Shown here: positions 30,369-39,189 of the stretch, one piece after another | Numbering within the stretch: position 1 is the first letter of the stretch | Layout of the letters: each line of letters opens with the position of its first letter | NCBI GenBank assembly: GCA_947167075.1 | Contig: CAMVGR010000002.1 | Span: 143,243 to 207,242 of the forward strand | DNA: 64,000 nt | Reading direction: 5' to 3' | Source of the DNA: an uncultured Bacteroidales bacterium | GTDB lineage: Bacteria; Bacteroidota; Bacteroidia; Bacteroidales; P3 | Made by a program: the position numbers and the translations under genes | Notes under the pieces: model-generated | Seen by the model: only the letters and a program-made list of their open reading frames with translations | The model's database searches: none | What the model was told of the DNA's origin: nothing

Positions 30369-30380
30369 AGGATCACCAAC

Positions 30381-30842
30381 ATGCGACCCCGTAGGGGTCG
30401 CATAATAATAGAGATCCGAACAAATCAATAGCTACAACCGACCCCGTAGGGGTCGCATATCAATAGAAAGACGAGAAGAACATCACCTAGCCCCGACCCC
30501 GTAGGGGTCACATAATAATAGAGAGCCGAACAAATCAATAGCTACAACCGACCCCGTAAGGGTCGCATATCAATAGAAAGACGAGAAGAACATCACCTAG
30601 CCCGACCCCGTAGGGGTCACATAATAATAGAGATCCGAACAAATTAATAACTACAACCGACCCCGTAGGGGTCGCATATCAATAGAAAGACGAATAGAAC
30701 ATCTCCAAGACCCGACCCCGTAGGGGTCACATAATAATAGAGAGCCGAACAAATCAATAACTACAACTGACCCCGTAGGGGTCGCATATCAATAGAAAGA
30801 CGAATAGAACATCTCCTAGCCCCGACCCTGTAGGGGTCGCAT
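30381..30842 (+). repeat. Left palindrome array: nine REP-like units spaced 54-55 bases
   Basis: Nine copies of the palindrome CGACCCCGTAGGGGTCG (one or two base changes in some) begin at 30384, 30439, 30494, 30549, 30603, 30658, 30713, 30768 and 30823. The spacers alternate between two types, one containing AATAATAGAGA and CTACAACCG, the other CATATCAATAGAAAGACGA. The true repeat unit is therefore a pair of about 110 bases. Each palindrome can form a 7-10 pair hairpin with a GTA loop. The array ends immediately before the Y1 transposase gene. Confidence 0.95.
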
Positions 30843-30851
30843 AACAAAAAA

Positions 30852-31313
30852 ATGGCCAACACCTATTGTCAAATATATGTTCATATCATCTTCGCGGTAA
30901 AATACCGCGGAGGATTCATCGCTGAATCCTGGCAGCAAGAACTCTACTGCTACATGTCCGGTTCAGCAGTAGTTCATGGCCACAAGGTGTATGCCATAGG
31001 TGGGATGAAAGACCATGTACACATCCTTGTCAGCATGAGCCCGACACAGTCAGTATCGGATATGGTCAGAGACCTAAAACGTGCTTCGACCATTTGGATA
31101 AAAGAACGGCACCTCGTTGATGGCAACTTTGCTTGGCAAGAGGGCTTTGGTGCTTTCACATACAGTAAGTCGCAAATAAGCAACGTGATAAATTATATAC
31201 AGAACCAGAAGCAACATCATATTGGAAAGACAATGCAGGAAGAGTATAAAGAGTTCTTGTCGATATTTGGCATAGAATTTGATGAAAGATATGTATTCCG
31301 TGAGCCAGATTAA
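30852..31313 (+). CDS. IS200/RAYT-like Y1 transposase
   Basis: This 153-aa protein of the Y1_Tnp superfamily has the HUH nuclease motif HVH at residues 55-57 (MKDHVHILV) and the likely catalytic tyrosine Tyr115 in INYIQNQKQHH. Such enzymes cut and rejoin single-stranded DNA at hairpins. The gene sits exactly between two palindrome arrays of opposite loop orientation. That is the arrangement of REP-associated tyrosine transposases (RAYTs), which are thought to maintain REP repeats. The length and catalytic motifs look intact. Family assignment is firm; RAYT rather than a classical IS200 is inferred from the flanking arrays. No accessory tnpB gene is present. Confidence 0.92.
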   Translation: MANTYCQIYVHIIFAVKYRGGFIAESWQQELYCYMSGSAVVHGHKVYAIGGMKDHVHILVSMSPTQSVSDMVRDLKRASTIWIKERHLVDGNFAWQEGFGAFTYSKSQISNVINYIQNQKQHHIGKTMQEEYKEFLSIFGIEFDERYVFREPD

Positions 31314-31315
31314 AA

Positions 31316-31612
31316 TGAAACCCCTACGGGGTTTGAACGAAAGGAAGAGGATAGGCCAATGCTATTGGAATGAAACCCCTATGGGGTTTAACCGAAAAGA
31401 AGAGGAATGGACTGTACTACTGAGATGAAACCCCTACGGGGATTGAATGAAAGGAAGAGGATAGGTCGATGCTATTGAAATGAAACCCCTATGGGGTTTA
31501 ACCGAAAAGGAGAGGAATGGACTGTACTACTGAGATGAAACCCCTACGGGGTTTGAATGAAAAGAAGAGGGTAGGTCAATGCTATTGAAATGAAACCCCT
31601 ACGGGGTAATAT
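31316..31612 (+). repeat. Right palindrome array with inverted loop, six units
   Basis: Six copies of AAACCCCTACGGGGTTT (some with ATG in the loop or an altered arm) start at 31318, 31373, 31428, 31483, 31538 and 31593, exactly 55 bases apart. The loop is TAC rather than GTA, so these units are inverted relative to the left array. The stem ends also differ (AAA/TTT instead of CG/CG). Spacers alternate between two sequences (GGATAGG.CAATGCTATTG and GGAATGGACTGTACTACTG). A decayed unit lies near 31640. Confidence 0.95.
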
Positions 31613-31692
31613 CAATGAAAAAACTTAAAAACCTCTACTAACCCCCACGGGGATCAAAAGAATAGAGTGTAGAACAGTATAATACAAACAAC

Positions 31693-31930
31693 CGACCCCG
31701 TAGGGGTCACATATCAATAGAGACGAACAGCACAACACAAACAACTGACCCCGTAGGGGTCACATAATAATAGAGAGACAAACAGAATAACAACCAAAAT
31801 CGACCCCGTAGGGGTCGCATATCAATAGAAAGACGAATAGAACATCACCTAGCCCCGACCCCGTAGGGGTCACATATCAATAGAGAGCCGAATAAAACAG
31901 CACCTAGAACCGACCCCGTAGGGGTCGCAT
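31693..31930 (+). repeat. Third palindrome array, five units
   Basis: Five copies of CGACCCCGTAGGGGTCR begin at 31693, 31746, 31801, 31856 and 31911. They have the same orientation and spacer types as the left array. The last ends about 30 bases before the clpP ATG, so clpP has almost no other upstream sequence and its promoter must lie in or very near the array. Confidence 0.93.
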
Positions 31931-31961
31931 ATCAATAGAAACGAACAAAAAAACACATACA

Positions 31962-32624
31962 ATGACAGAATTTGAGAAATACGCCACCCGTCACCGTGGC
32001 ATCAGCAGCACCACCATGGCCAAATACACGTCGGCCATCAATAACTCGCTCACGCCATATATCGTTGAGGAACGCCAGCTGAACGTGGCCCAGATGGATG
32101 TCTTCAGCCGCTTGATGATGGACCGCATCATCTTCCTCGGCACCGCCATCGATGACTATACCGCCAACGTCATCCAGGCCCAGCTCCTCTTTCTCGAGAG
32201 CGTCGACCCCGAGAAGGACATCCAGATCTACCTCAACTCGCCGGGAGGCTCGGTCTATGCCGGCCTCGGTATCTACGACACCATGCAGTACATCCAGCCC
32301 AAGGTGAGCACCATCTGCACCGGATTGGCCGCTTCGATGGCCAGCGTGCTTCTCTGTGCCGGCGAGAAAGGTCGCCGCTGTGCCCTACCGCACGCCCGCG
32401 TAATGATCCACCAGCCTATGGGTGGTGCCGACGGTCAGGCCACCGACATGGAAATCACCGTCCGCGAGATACTAAAGCTCAAGAAGGAGCTCTACGAAAT
32501 CATCGCCAAGCATAGTGGCCAGCCCTTCGAGCAGGTGGAGAAAGACAGCGACCGCGACCACTGGTTCACTGCCGAAGAAGCCCTCGCCTACGGCATGATC
32601 GACGAGGTGCTAACGAAGAAGTAA
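31962..32624 (+). CDS. clpP: ATP-dependent Clp protease proteolytic subunit
   Basis: This 220-aa serine protease is the barrel subunit of the Clp protease and works with the ClpX unfoldase. The catalytic triad is visible as Ser125 (GLAASMAS), His150 (RVMIHQP) and Asp199 (SDRDHW). The oxyanion strand NSPGGSVYAGLGIYD lies near residue 92. The N-terminus is about 20 residues longer than in E. coli, which fits a processed propeptide. clpX lies 16 kb away at 48868 rather than adjacent. Immediately upstream is the palindrome array; a strong terminator follows, so the gene is probably monocistronic. Confidence 0.97.
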   Translation: MTEFEKYATRHRGISSTTMAKYTSAINNSLTPYIVEERQLNVAQMDVFSRLMMDRIIFLGTAIDDYTANVIQAQLLFLESVDPEKDIQIYLNSPGGSVYAGLGIYDTMQYIQPKVSTICTGLAASMASVLLCAGEKGRRCALPHARVMIHQPMGGADGQATDMEITVREILKLKKELYEIIAKHSGQPFEQVEKDSDRDHWFTAEEALAYGMIDEVLTKK

Positions 32625-32651
32625 GCACGTTCCTCTTTGCTGTGGATGTAA

Positions 32652-32696
32652 AGAATCTGGCTGACAGTCATAGTCTGTCTGCCAGATTCTCTTTTA
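32652..32696 (+). terminator. clpP terminator
   Basis: Nested inverted repeats (AGAATCTGGC at 32652 with GCCAGATTCT ending at 32690, inner GACAG/CTGTC) are followed by CTTTTATT. Confidence 0.85.
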
Positions 32697-32760
32697 TTGA
32701 AAAAACCGTGGTGACACTAGACAACTACCTCGACCTGTTGGCATAAACCACTGCTCCAAC

Positions 32761-32841
32761 AAGATGCTCATCTTGTCACAAAAACATGAGCATCTTTAAT
32801 AAATCATGCTCATGATTGGTGTTTAATCATGAGCATGATTT
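32761..32841. repeat. Two adjacent hairpins sharing an ATGAGCAT core
   Basis: AAGATGCTCAT (32761-32771) pairs with ATGAGCATCTT (about 32786-32796). A perfect 17-base inverted repeat follows (32801-32817 with 32825-32841, loop GGTGTTT). All four arms contain ATGAGCAT or its complement. The second hairpin could terminate the minus-strand gene ending at 32872, since TTTATT follows it on that strand. Confidence 0.75.
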
Positions 32842-32871
32842 CAATACGTCATGCGCTTGAGAATCTGGGGG

Positions 32872-34721
32872 CTACTTTATCACCACCACCTTGCGAGCGG
32901 GGTAGTTGCCAATCTTAATCATATAGGTGCCGCTGACAGGTGCTTCGAAACGCAGTTGGGAGAACTCGTCCTGTTTGGTGGCAAGCGATCGCCCATTGAT
33001 ATCAAACAACGTCACCTGATTGCCGTCGGCGCCTTCGACAACTATCTGGCCTTGGTTGGAGTACACCTTAGCGTTTATAACCTCCATGCCGTCGATGCCC
33101 TCCTGGGTTATATAGACGGTGTCGTGGATATATTGAGGCAAGTAAATGGTGTCGTGAAGCCATAGCGTATCAGTCACCGTATCAGTCACGGCTATTGTGT
33201 CGTATAGTATCAACGTTAGCGTGTCTGTTACTGTGATAAAAGTAGTATCGTGAACGGGAACATCTACATAAAGTGTATCGTGAATTATCAGTGTATCCTG
33301 ATAAGGGGTACCGTTTTCGTAAAAATATGCCGTTAGTTGAACATCATCGACAACAGCAAACGTGTATGGATTATATGTCGAACCGTCACTCCAGTGTGAG
33401 AACGAGTAGCCACTATACGGAACTGCAACCACCGAGGCTGCCGAGCCATACGGATAATTACCGAATCCGGTACAAGTACCGTGAGTAATACTATCAACAC
33501 TAAGACTTACGGAGAATGTATCTATGCCGAAAATAGCAGTAATGTGGGCATCTGCTGTGACGACAAAAGGTCGAGGGTTCTGCGTACTGCCGTCGCTCCA
33601 GCGAACAAAATGATATGGTGATACTGCGGTTGCGGTCAGCACAATAGTGTCAAGATAGACAAACACACCGCCTCCATTGACAGAGCCGATAGTCGGGTCG
33701 GAGCTATTCACTTCCACCGTGTAGCTGTTCTTCGCAAAACCGGCAGTCAATACACTATCCCTGTCAATCATCAATGTGTCTGGATTTACTAGGCTGCCGT
33801 TGCTCCAACCTGTGAAATGATAGCCGTAGTTTGCTATGGCTTGTATCACAGCACTTGAGTCGCATCGTACATCTTGCTGGTCGGCATCTAATATGACATT
33901 TGCCGTACCCCAGTCAGGTGCCAAAGAAGAAACTGTCATGGACAAGTTGACCGATGGTACAATATATGTGTGGTTCGAACCGAACCTTGGATAATCGAGT
34001 GGTAGGAGCCACAGGGGATGTCTATGACAAGGTGAAGTGTATCGGTATAGAATATATCGCTGATCCAAGGGGCAACATCGGATAGAAATATGAGAGAATC
34101 TAAATGTTTCCCATGGGATAAGGCTCCATTGACTATACTATTCACCGAATGGCCAAATGTTACCGACCGAAGGCTGTAACATTGCGAAAGGGCGCCAGCT
34201 CCTATTGTTGTTACTGCGTCGGGAATGACTATTGAAACAAGTGATGTGTCGGCATCAAAAGTTTGACTGGCTACCGCAGTTATTGAATCCGGTAGAGTCA
34301 CAGATACTATATTATGGCAGCCGCCGAAGGCTCCTTGGCCTATCTCTGTTACAGAATTGGGAATAACAACCTCTGTCAAATACTGGCATGGACCGAATGC
34401 CCACATGCCGATAGTACGCACTGTATTGGGGATGACTACATGCTGCATCTCTGCATACGCAAACGCTTGGTAACCGATTGCGGTTACAGGATACGTAACG
34501 TTGTCGTACACGATGCTGTCGGGAATTATCAAGGTACTGTCTATCAAACTGCCATAGTTTGGGTAATTGTAGCTCTTAAAAGTTACTTCCGCCTCGCCAT
34601 TTGCAATATTGTAGTACAAAACATGACCTGACGGAGTAGTGTCTGCGTAGTTATATACTTGTGCCGACACTCCAGCTGCGGTAATGAGACCAACAAGAAA
34701 TACCAATGTCTTTTTTATCAT
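32872..34721 (-). pseudogene. Frameshifted leucine-rich-repeat protein with type IX sorting domain
   Basis: Two overlapping minus-strand frames together make one typical secreted protein of about 615 aa. The first frame (from Met at 34721, or 34781) has a signal peptide (KKTLVFLVGLITAAGVSAQ) and BspA-type leucine-rich repeats (VVIPNTVRTIG, VVIPNSVTEIG, IVIPDAVTTIG) and ends at 33936. The second frame continues with three InlB-B-like repeats (GYHFTGWSNGS, YHFVRWSDGS, GYSFSHWSDGS), a Thr/Asp-rich spacer and a type IX sorting domain ending GTYMIKIGNYPARKVVVIK. Joining needs a -1 shift somewhere around 33960-34010, consistent with a lost base. No slippery heptamer is visible there, so programmed shifting is unlikely; a sequencing error remains possible. 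The intact protein would be exported to the surface by type IX secretion. Confidence 0.8.
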
Positions 34722-34799
34722 GTCCTTCTTATTTTTTGCAAAAAAACGAATAAACAGCCAAACAGCAAAAAATATTTTCATTATGTCGCGGAAAATGTG

Positions 34800-34807
34800 T
34801 ATTTTTG
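34800..34807 (+). promoter_or_regulatory. -7 box of dut
   Basis: TATTTTTG followed by C lies 22 bases before the ATG at 34829. An upstream in-frame TTG at 34805 falls inside this box, which excludes it as a start codon. Confidence 0.6.
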
Positions 34808-34828
34808 CAACTTGAAATTATAGATAAT

Positions 34829-35266
34829 ATGCAGATTAAGATAGTAAACACCAGTCACCACCCGCTGCCGAAGTATGAGACGGCACAGTCGGCGGGCATG
34901 GACCTTAGGGCCTACCTGCCAGAGGGTCCCATAACGTTGAAACCGATGCAGCGCACACTCGTCAAGACGGGTCTCTTCATGGAACTACCGGAGGGCTACG
35001 AGGCGCAGGTGCGCCCCCGCAGCGGTCTGGCGCTGAAGAAGGGTATCACTGTCCTGAACAGCCCCGGCACCATCGATGCCGACTACCGTGGCGAGATATG
35101 CGTCATCCTCATCAACCTCTCGCAGGAGGACTTCGTCATCGCTGACGGCGAGCGCATTGCCCAGATGGTCATTGCCCGATGTGAGCAGGCCGACATCGTC
35201 GAGGTGCAGGAACTGACCGATACCGAACGCGGCACCGGCGGCTTTGGCCATACGGGAAAGAATTGA
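34829..35266 (+). CDS. dut: dUTP diphosphatase
   Basis: This 145-aa trimeric dUTPase converts dUTP to dUMP and pyrophosphate, keeping uracil out of DNA and supplying dTMP synthesis. The five family motifs are present: AGMDLRA near residue 23, [11 protein letters not shown] near 63, [13 protein letters not shown] near 80, GERIAQMVI near 107 and the C-terminal [11 protein letters not shown] arm. The start was set at the ATG 34829 because the promoter box covers the alternative TTG. It is transcribed away from the broken leucine-rich-repeat gene and ends at a strong hairpin. Confidence 0.97.
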   Translation: MQIKIVNTSHHPLPKYETAQSAGMDLRAYLPEGPITLKPMQRTLVKTGLFMELPEGYEAQVRPRSGLALKKGITVLNSPGTIDADYRGEICVILINLSQEDFVIADGERIAQMVIARCEQADIVEVQELTDTERGTGGFGHTGKN

Positions 35267-35294
35267 CCGACGAAAATCGAAATCCGAGAAAGAG

Positions 35295-35323
35295 GGGAGA
35301 CGGCTAGCCTGTCTCCCTTTTTT
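35295..35323 (+). terminator. dut terminator
   Basis: GGGAGAC (35295-35301) pairs with GTCTCCC (35311-35317), the loop can extend the stem (GGCTAGCC), and a run of six T follows. Confidence 0.9.
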
Positions 35324-35449
35324 GTTTCCCCCCTCCTCGTCCCCAATCACGACATAAAAGTCGAATGTAACCTGTTGTAACACTGTATCTAGGACTTATT
35401 ATGCCTTTATAATGGCCTTATTTGCTCTTACTTTTTTAATAGCAGATAA

Positions 35450-35486
35450 GGAGATGGGTAGGAGATGAGTAAGAGATGAGTAAGAG
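35450..35486 (+). repeat. Short tandem repeat of 11 bases
   Basis: Three and a partial copies of an 11-base unit (GGAGATGGGTA, GGAGATGAGTA, AGAGATGAGTA, AGAGTTGG) lie in the 336-base gap before the NamZ-like gene. Apart from this and the dut terminator the gap holds nothing I recognise. Confidence 0.7.
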
Positions 35487-35602
35487 TTGGTCTATGGTTA
35501 TGTCTGATTTATAGGTGGTTACAAAATGGGCAAAAATGGGCATTTTTTTAGTTTTTGAAGGGGATACAATAAAAGCTGCAATTTGGCGTTAAAGCCTTTG
35601 CA

Positions 35603-36733
35603 ATGAAGCGAATATTGTTCATAATGCTGTTGCTGCTACCCGCTATGGGATGCAGACCGCAAAAGGCGATCGACGACCAGCTGATGTGCACCGGTGCCGA
35701 GCGGCTGATGGCTATCATCCAGAGCCCCATCGAGAGTACGGTGGATATGGTGCAGGACTTACGCAACCCGAATGGCGGCGGAGTGGCTGTGGTGGGAAAC
35801 CAGACATCGATGGTTGGCAGCACGCACCTGGTGGACACCCTTTTGGCCTGTGGTATCAACGTCTGCAAGATTTTCTGCCCCGAGCATGGCTTCCGTGGCA
35901 CGGCTGCTGCAGGTGCCAAGGTGGACAATAGCACCGACCCCAAGACGGGCTTGCCCATCGTCTCGCTCTATGGGAAGAACAAGAAGCCCACGCCGGAGCA
36001 GATGGCGGATGTGGACTACGTCATTTTCGACCTGCAGGATGTGGGGTGCCGGTTCTATACATATTTAAGTACATTGCATTATGTGATGGAAGCTTGCGCC
36101 GAACGGGGCATCCCATTGATAGTCCTCGACCGCCCCAACCCCAACGGACATTATGTCGACGGCCCAGTGTTGGACACGTCGACCTGCCGATCCTTCGTCG
36201 GCATGCATCCCGTGCCGGTGGTCTACGGCATGACGATAGGGGAGTATGCGCAGATGATCAACGGCGAAGGCTGGCTTGCCAACCACGCCCGATGTGACCT
36301 CACTGTGGTGCCCATGCAGGGCTACGCTCGCCATGGCTTCTACCCGCTGCCGGTGCCGCCGTCGCCCAACCTGCGCACCGCCCATGCTGTGGCCCTCTAC
36401 CCGAGCCTCTGCCTCTTCGAGGGCACCAACTGTGGTGTGGGCCGAGGCACCGACTACCCCTTCGAGTGGGTCACCTACGGCACCGACACCCTCGACCTGC
36501 GGCAGGAAAAGGCTCCGGCGCGGTTCAGCCTTAAATACCTAATGGAGATGTACCGCCGTGTGCCGCAGGGCAAGTTCTTCCAGCGGAGCAACTTCTTCGA
36601 GAAGCTGGCCGGCACCACCGAGCTGCGCCACCAGATAGAGGCCGGTATGACAGAGGAGGAGATACGCACCACCTGGCAGCCCGCCCTCGACGATTTCAAG
36701 ACAATAAGAGTGAAATACTTAATATACAAATAG
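35603..36733 (+). CDS. Exo-beta-N-acetylmuramidase NamZ-like lipoprotein (DUF1343)
   Basis: This 376-aa protein belongs to the DUF1343 family, whose characterised members (NamZ, GH171) release terminal N-acetylmuramic acid from peptidoglycan fragments. A lipoprotein signal (MLLLLPAMGC, Cys17) places it at the outer or inner membrane facing the periplasm. Family stretches include VVGNQTSMV near residue 64, KIFCPEHGFRG near 89, DVDYVIFDLQDVG near 137, LDRPNPNG near 175 and LFEGTNCGVGRGTDYPFE near 273. The length is normal for the family. The nitroreductase-like gene follows after 2 bases, so they share a transcript. Recycling or salvage of muropeptides is the likely role; substrate activity here is inferred from the family. 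Confidence 0.9.
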   Translation: MKRILFIMLLLLPAMGCRPQKAIDDQLMCTGAERLMAIIQSPIESTVDMVQDLRNPNGGGVAVVGNQTSMVGSTHLVDTLLACGINVCKIFCPEHGFRGTAAAGAKVDNSTDPKTGLPIVSLYGKNKKPTPEQMADVDYVIFDLQDVGCRFYTYLSTLHYVMEACAERGIPLIVLDRPNPNGHYVDGPVLDTSTCRSFVGMHPVPVVYGMTIGEYAQMINGEGWLANHARCDLTVVPMQGYARHGFYPLPVPPSPNLRTAHAVALYPSLCLFEGTNCGVGRGTDYPFEWVTYGTDTLDLRQEKAPARFSLKYLMEMYRRVPQGKFFQRSNFFEKLAGTTELRHQIEAGMTEEEIRTTWQPALDDFKTIRVKYLIYK

Positions 36734-36735
36734 CA

Positions 36736-37374
36736 ATGAAGAAAGTAATCCTAATGATGGCAGCTGCCGCCATGCTCTGTGGTGCCTGCTGCAACAAACA
36801 AGAGTCTGCCCAGACCGACCCGGCAGAGGCAGTGATGAACAACATCTTGCAGCGCAAGAGTGTCCGCTCCTACACCGGCGACACCATTCCTGCAGCGGTG
36901 ATGGAAAACCTGCTGAAGGCAGCCATGGCTGCACCCAGTGGCCGCGACTGGCGCCCCTGGAGTTTTGTGGTGCTGACAGACAAGAGCCAATATCAGACCA
37001 TCTTCGGAGACAACCACAACATGCGTATGTTTATGGAGAGCGGTGCTGTGGTGGTGATATGTGCCGACACTATGCACATGGGTCCCACCCGCGACAATCC
37101 AGACGGTCCGGAAGTGGCGCAATACAACGCCTTGTGGAGGGATGATATGGGTGCCGTGACAGAGAATCTGCTGCTGGCAGCCGAGGCATACGGCCTAGGT
37201 GCCTGCTGGACAGCATGCTACCCCTGGACCGAACGTATGGCCTCGGTTAAAGAGACCCTGGGCCTCCCTGCCACCGTGGTGCCCTATGCTGTGGTGCCGA
37301 TTGGCTATCCCAGCTCAGAAAACACCCCGAAGGATAAGTGGGATCCTGCCCGTGTGCACTATAATAAATGGTAG
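36736..37374 (+). CDS. Nitroreductase-family lipoprotein
   Basis: This 212-aa protein has the FMN-binding nitroreductase fold. Motifs are the N-terminal ILQRKSVRSYTGD (near 38), AAMAAPSGRDWRPW (near 63), the flavin-site stretch NLLLAAEAYGLGACW near 141 and VVPIGYP near 191. The N-terminus is a lipoprotein-like signal with Cys18/Cys19 (MAAAAMLCGACC). Membrane anchoring is unusual, because most family members are cytoplasmic, but periplasmic nitroreductase-fold lipoproteins do occur in Bacteroidales. The physiological substrate is unknown. It is two bases downstream of the NamZ-like gene, and a strong terminator follows. Confidence 0.88.
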   Translation: MKKVILMMAAAAMLCGACCNKQESAQTDPAEAVMNNILQRKSVRSYTGDTIPAAVMENLLKAAMAAPSGRDWRPWSFVVLTDKSQYQTIFGDNHNMRMFMESGAVVVICADTMHMGPTRDNPDGPEVAQYNALWRDDMGAVTENLLLAAEAYGLGACWTACYPWTERMASVKETLGLPATVVPYAVVPIGYPSSENTPKDKWDPARVHYNKW

Positions 37375-37395
37375 GATAAACCTAGCTTTAGACGA

Positions 37396-37438
37396 AGAGT
37401 CCCGACGGTTGGAACAACAGTCGGGACTCTTCTTTTTT
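37396..37438 (+). terminator. Terminator after the nitroreductase gene
   Basis: AGAGTCCCGAC (37396-37406) pairs perfectly with GTCGGGACTCT (37420-37430) and TCTTTTTT follows. It separates the convergent C69 peptidase gene. Confidence 0.9.
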
Positions 37439-37458
37439 ATCCTTATTGCAGCATGCTG

Positions 37459-39153
37459 CTACTTGGCCAGCAGTGTCTTGCCATGGTCGTCCACAATCTG
37501 CCGCAGGAACCAATCGGGGTAGGGTGGTTGCTGCGGGAACTTCACCACCCCTGTTGCGGTTGTCTCCACCCTTCCGTCGGTCACATGCTTGATGTTACCA
37601 TCGATGTATTTCATGAGTAGGAGGTGGTCCAGTTCGTGCCATTGGTGCATCATCTTCTCTGCCTGCTGGTTGCAGAAGCGATTAAGTTGTGCCACCAGAC
37701 GAGGGCTGTCGTCGTCGGACGAGTGGGCACTGGAGAAGTGCTGCTCGTCGTGCACGAATGCGTTCTCGAGCCTTTGCTGGACGCGCTGCACATCGACTAT
37801 CATCGAGTCATAGCGCAGGTAGCAAAAGTTGCTGACGCGGTTGAAGAGCCAGAATGCTGCCGTCTCGCTGTATTGGCTCATGCTTCCGTTGCCCTCCTCG
37901 AAACAGACAGGCACCTGCGACACACCGCAGTAGACGGGGCAATAGCAGGTGGAATAGGTGTCGTCCACCCCGAACCATATCACACCTCCCACCTTGTTGG
38001 GAAGCCAGGCACGGCACTGGACTACGAACGAGAAGCCGGTTTGTTGTGTAGAGATGGCCCTTTCGTGGATGTAGGTCTTGCCATCTACCTTGAATTCCAT
38101 GGGTCTCCAGCGATAGGGGCAGTGGAAGGGGCCGGCTCCCACATCGTGTGTCATATCCATAGGTGTACCTTCGTAGTGGTCGCGCATCAGAGCCATGCAG
38201 TCCTGCACGCTGAGCTTGCGGTTGGGCTTGACCCACAGGGGCAGGCGCTCGGCATTCTTGTCGCCCATGGCAAAAGCCTCGTAGCGTTCCATACCGTCGG
38301 CGGCACGGCGAAACATGGCGTAGACACGGGCCTCGCATGCACGGAGCCCACTGAATGTAAGTGGGTTGTAGGTGTCGGCAAAGGAGAAGTCGGCATCGGT
38401 GTGCTTGGATTGGCCGGTGTAGGCAGCAATGCCCAGCTTCTTGGCGAAGGAGACGACATCCTCGCTGTAAACGCATTCTACCTCCTTGTTGAATATCCTA
38501 TCTATATAGCGGCTACTGACGCTGTTCTTCACCTTCTTGTTCTCCTGTGGGAAGGTGGTGATGCGGGCTTGGTTGGCATGGCCGCTGATGTATCCGTCGG
38601 GCACGCGGCGTGCCACCCATACAGCCCCTTTCTCGGAGCCTTTGCTAGTGATTTCGAAAAGCCATACCTCGTTGGGGTCGGCCAGGGAAAAACTCTCGCC
38701 GCCGTCGGCATAGCCGTAGGTGGATACCAGCTCATGCATCACCTTGATGGCCTCACGGCAGTTGCGGGCACGTTGTAGGACTACATAAATCAGGTTGCCA
38801 TAGTCGATGCCTTCTGCATTGCCCTTGTCCAAGGGGCTGATGCCGCCCCAGGTAGTTTCGCCGATGGCCAACTGGTGTTCGTTGATGAACCCCACCACCT
38901 GATAGGTATGTGCCGGTTGCGGTATCTCAAGTTGGAACTTCAGCGAGCCATAGTTATATAGTCGCAGTGTTTCGCCAGGGCGATGATCGGCTGCCGGACA
39001 ATAGCGCAATTGACCATAACGGGTGTGACTGTCAGCAGCATACGTGATGAATGTGCTTCCGTCAGCCGATGCACCGCGGCTCACTATCAGGTTGGTGCAT
39101 GCCACGGTTCTGATGGTGGCAAGAAGCATGATGATGATAATCAGTCGTTTCAT
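37459..39153 (-). CDS. C69-family dipeptidase
   Basis: This 564-aa secreted cysteine peptidase (PepD-like, Ntn-hydrolase fold) cleaves dipeptides. The signal peptide (KRLIIIIMLLATIRTVA) ends right before Cys19 in ACTNLIVSRGASADGS, the nucleophile exposed as the new N-terminus after cleavage. Family stretches include GFINEHQLAIGETTWGG near 84, ADGGESFSLADPNEVWLFEI near 146 and CYCPVYCG near 409. The start was set at 39153 because a TAnnTTTG box at 39189-39182 lies within the longer upstream frame, making the first 20 codons of that frame untranscribed. It is convergent with the nitroreductase gene. It likely takes part in peptide use by an asaccharolytic or protein-fermenting lifestyle, which fits tnaA (inference). 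Confidence 0.93.
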   Translation of the reverse strand: MKRLIIIIMLLATIRTVACTNLIVSRGASADGSTFITYAADSHTRYGQLRYCPAADHRPGETLRLYNYGSLKFQLEIPQPAHTYQVVGFINEHQLAIGETTWGGISPLDKGNAEGIDYGNLIYVVLQRARNCREAIKVMHELVSTYGYADGGESFSLADPNEVWLFEITSKGSEKGAVWVARRVPDGYISGHANQARITTFPQENKKVKNSVSSRYIDRIFNKEVECVYSEDVVSFAKKLGIAAYTGQSKHTDADFSFADTYNPLTFSGLRACEARVYAMFRRAADGMERYEAFAMGDKNAERLPLWVKPNRKLSVQDCMALMRDHYEGTPMDMTHDVGAGPFHCPYRWRPMEFKVDGKTYIHERAISTQQTGFSFVVQCRAWLPNKVGGVIWFGVDDTYSTCYCPVYCGVSQVPVCFEEGNGSMSQYSETAAFWLFNRVSNFCYLRYDSMIVDVQRVQQRLENAFVHDEQHFSSAHSSDDDSPRLVAQLNRFCNQQAEKMMHQWHELDHLLLMKYIDGNIKHVTDGRVETTATGVVKFPQQPPYPDWFLRQIVDDHGKTLLAK

Positions 39154-39181
39154 ATACTTTTCTCTGTTTTGAATACAAGTG

Positions 39182-39189
39182 CAAAGATA
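39182..39189 (-). promoter_or_regulatory. -7 box of the C69 dipeptidase gene
   Basis: The minus strand reads TATCTTTG followed by C, 28 bases before the ATG at 39153. It fixes the start codon. The gap 39190-39424 toward the PorE-like gene shows no other clear feature. Confidence 0.6.

Noticed and set aside
30381..31930. Possible CRISPR array because of regular short repeats.
   Set aside because: The repeated part is a palindrome of about 17 bases, and the spacers are themselves repeated in two alternating types. There are no unique spacers and no cas genes.
33936..34068. Programmed -1 frameshifting to explain the two-frame leucine-rich-repeat gene.
   Set aside because: No slippery heptamer or following pseudoknot is visible in the overlap; a plain indel is simpler.
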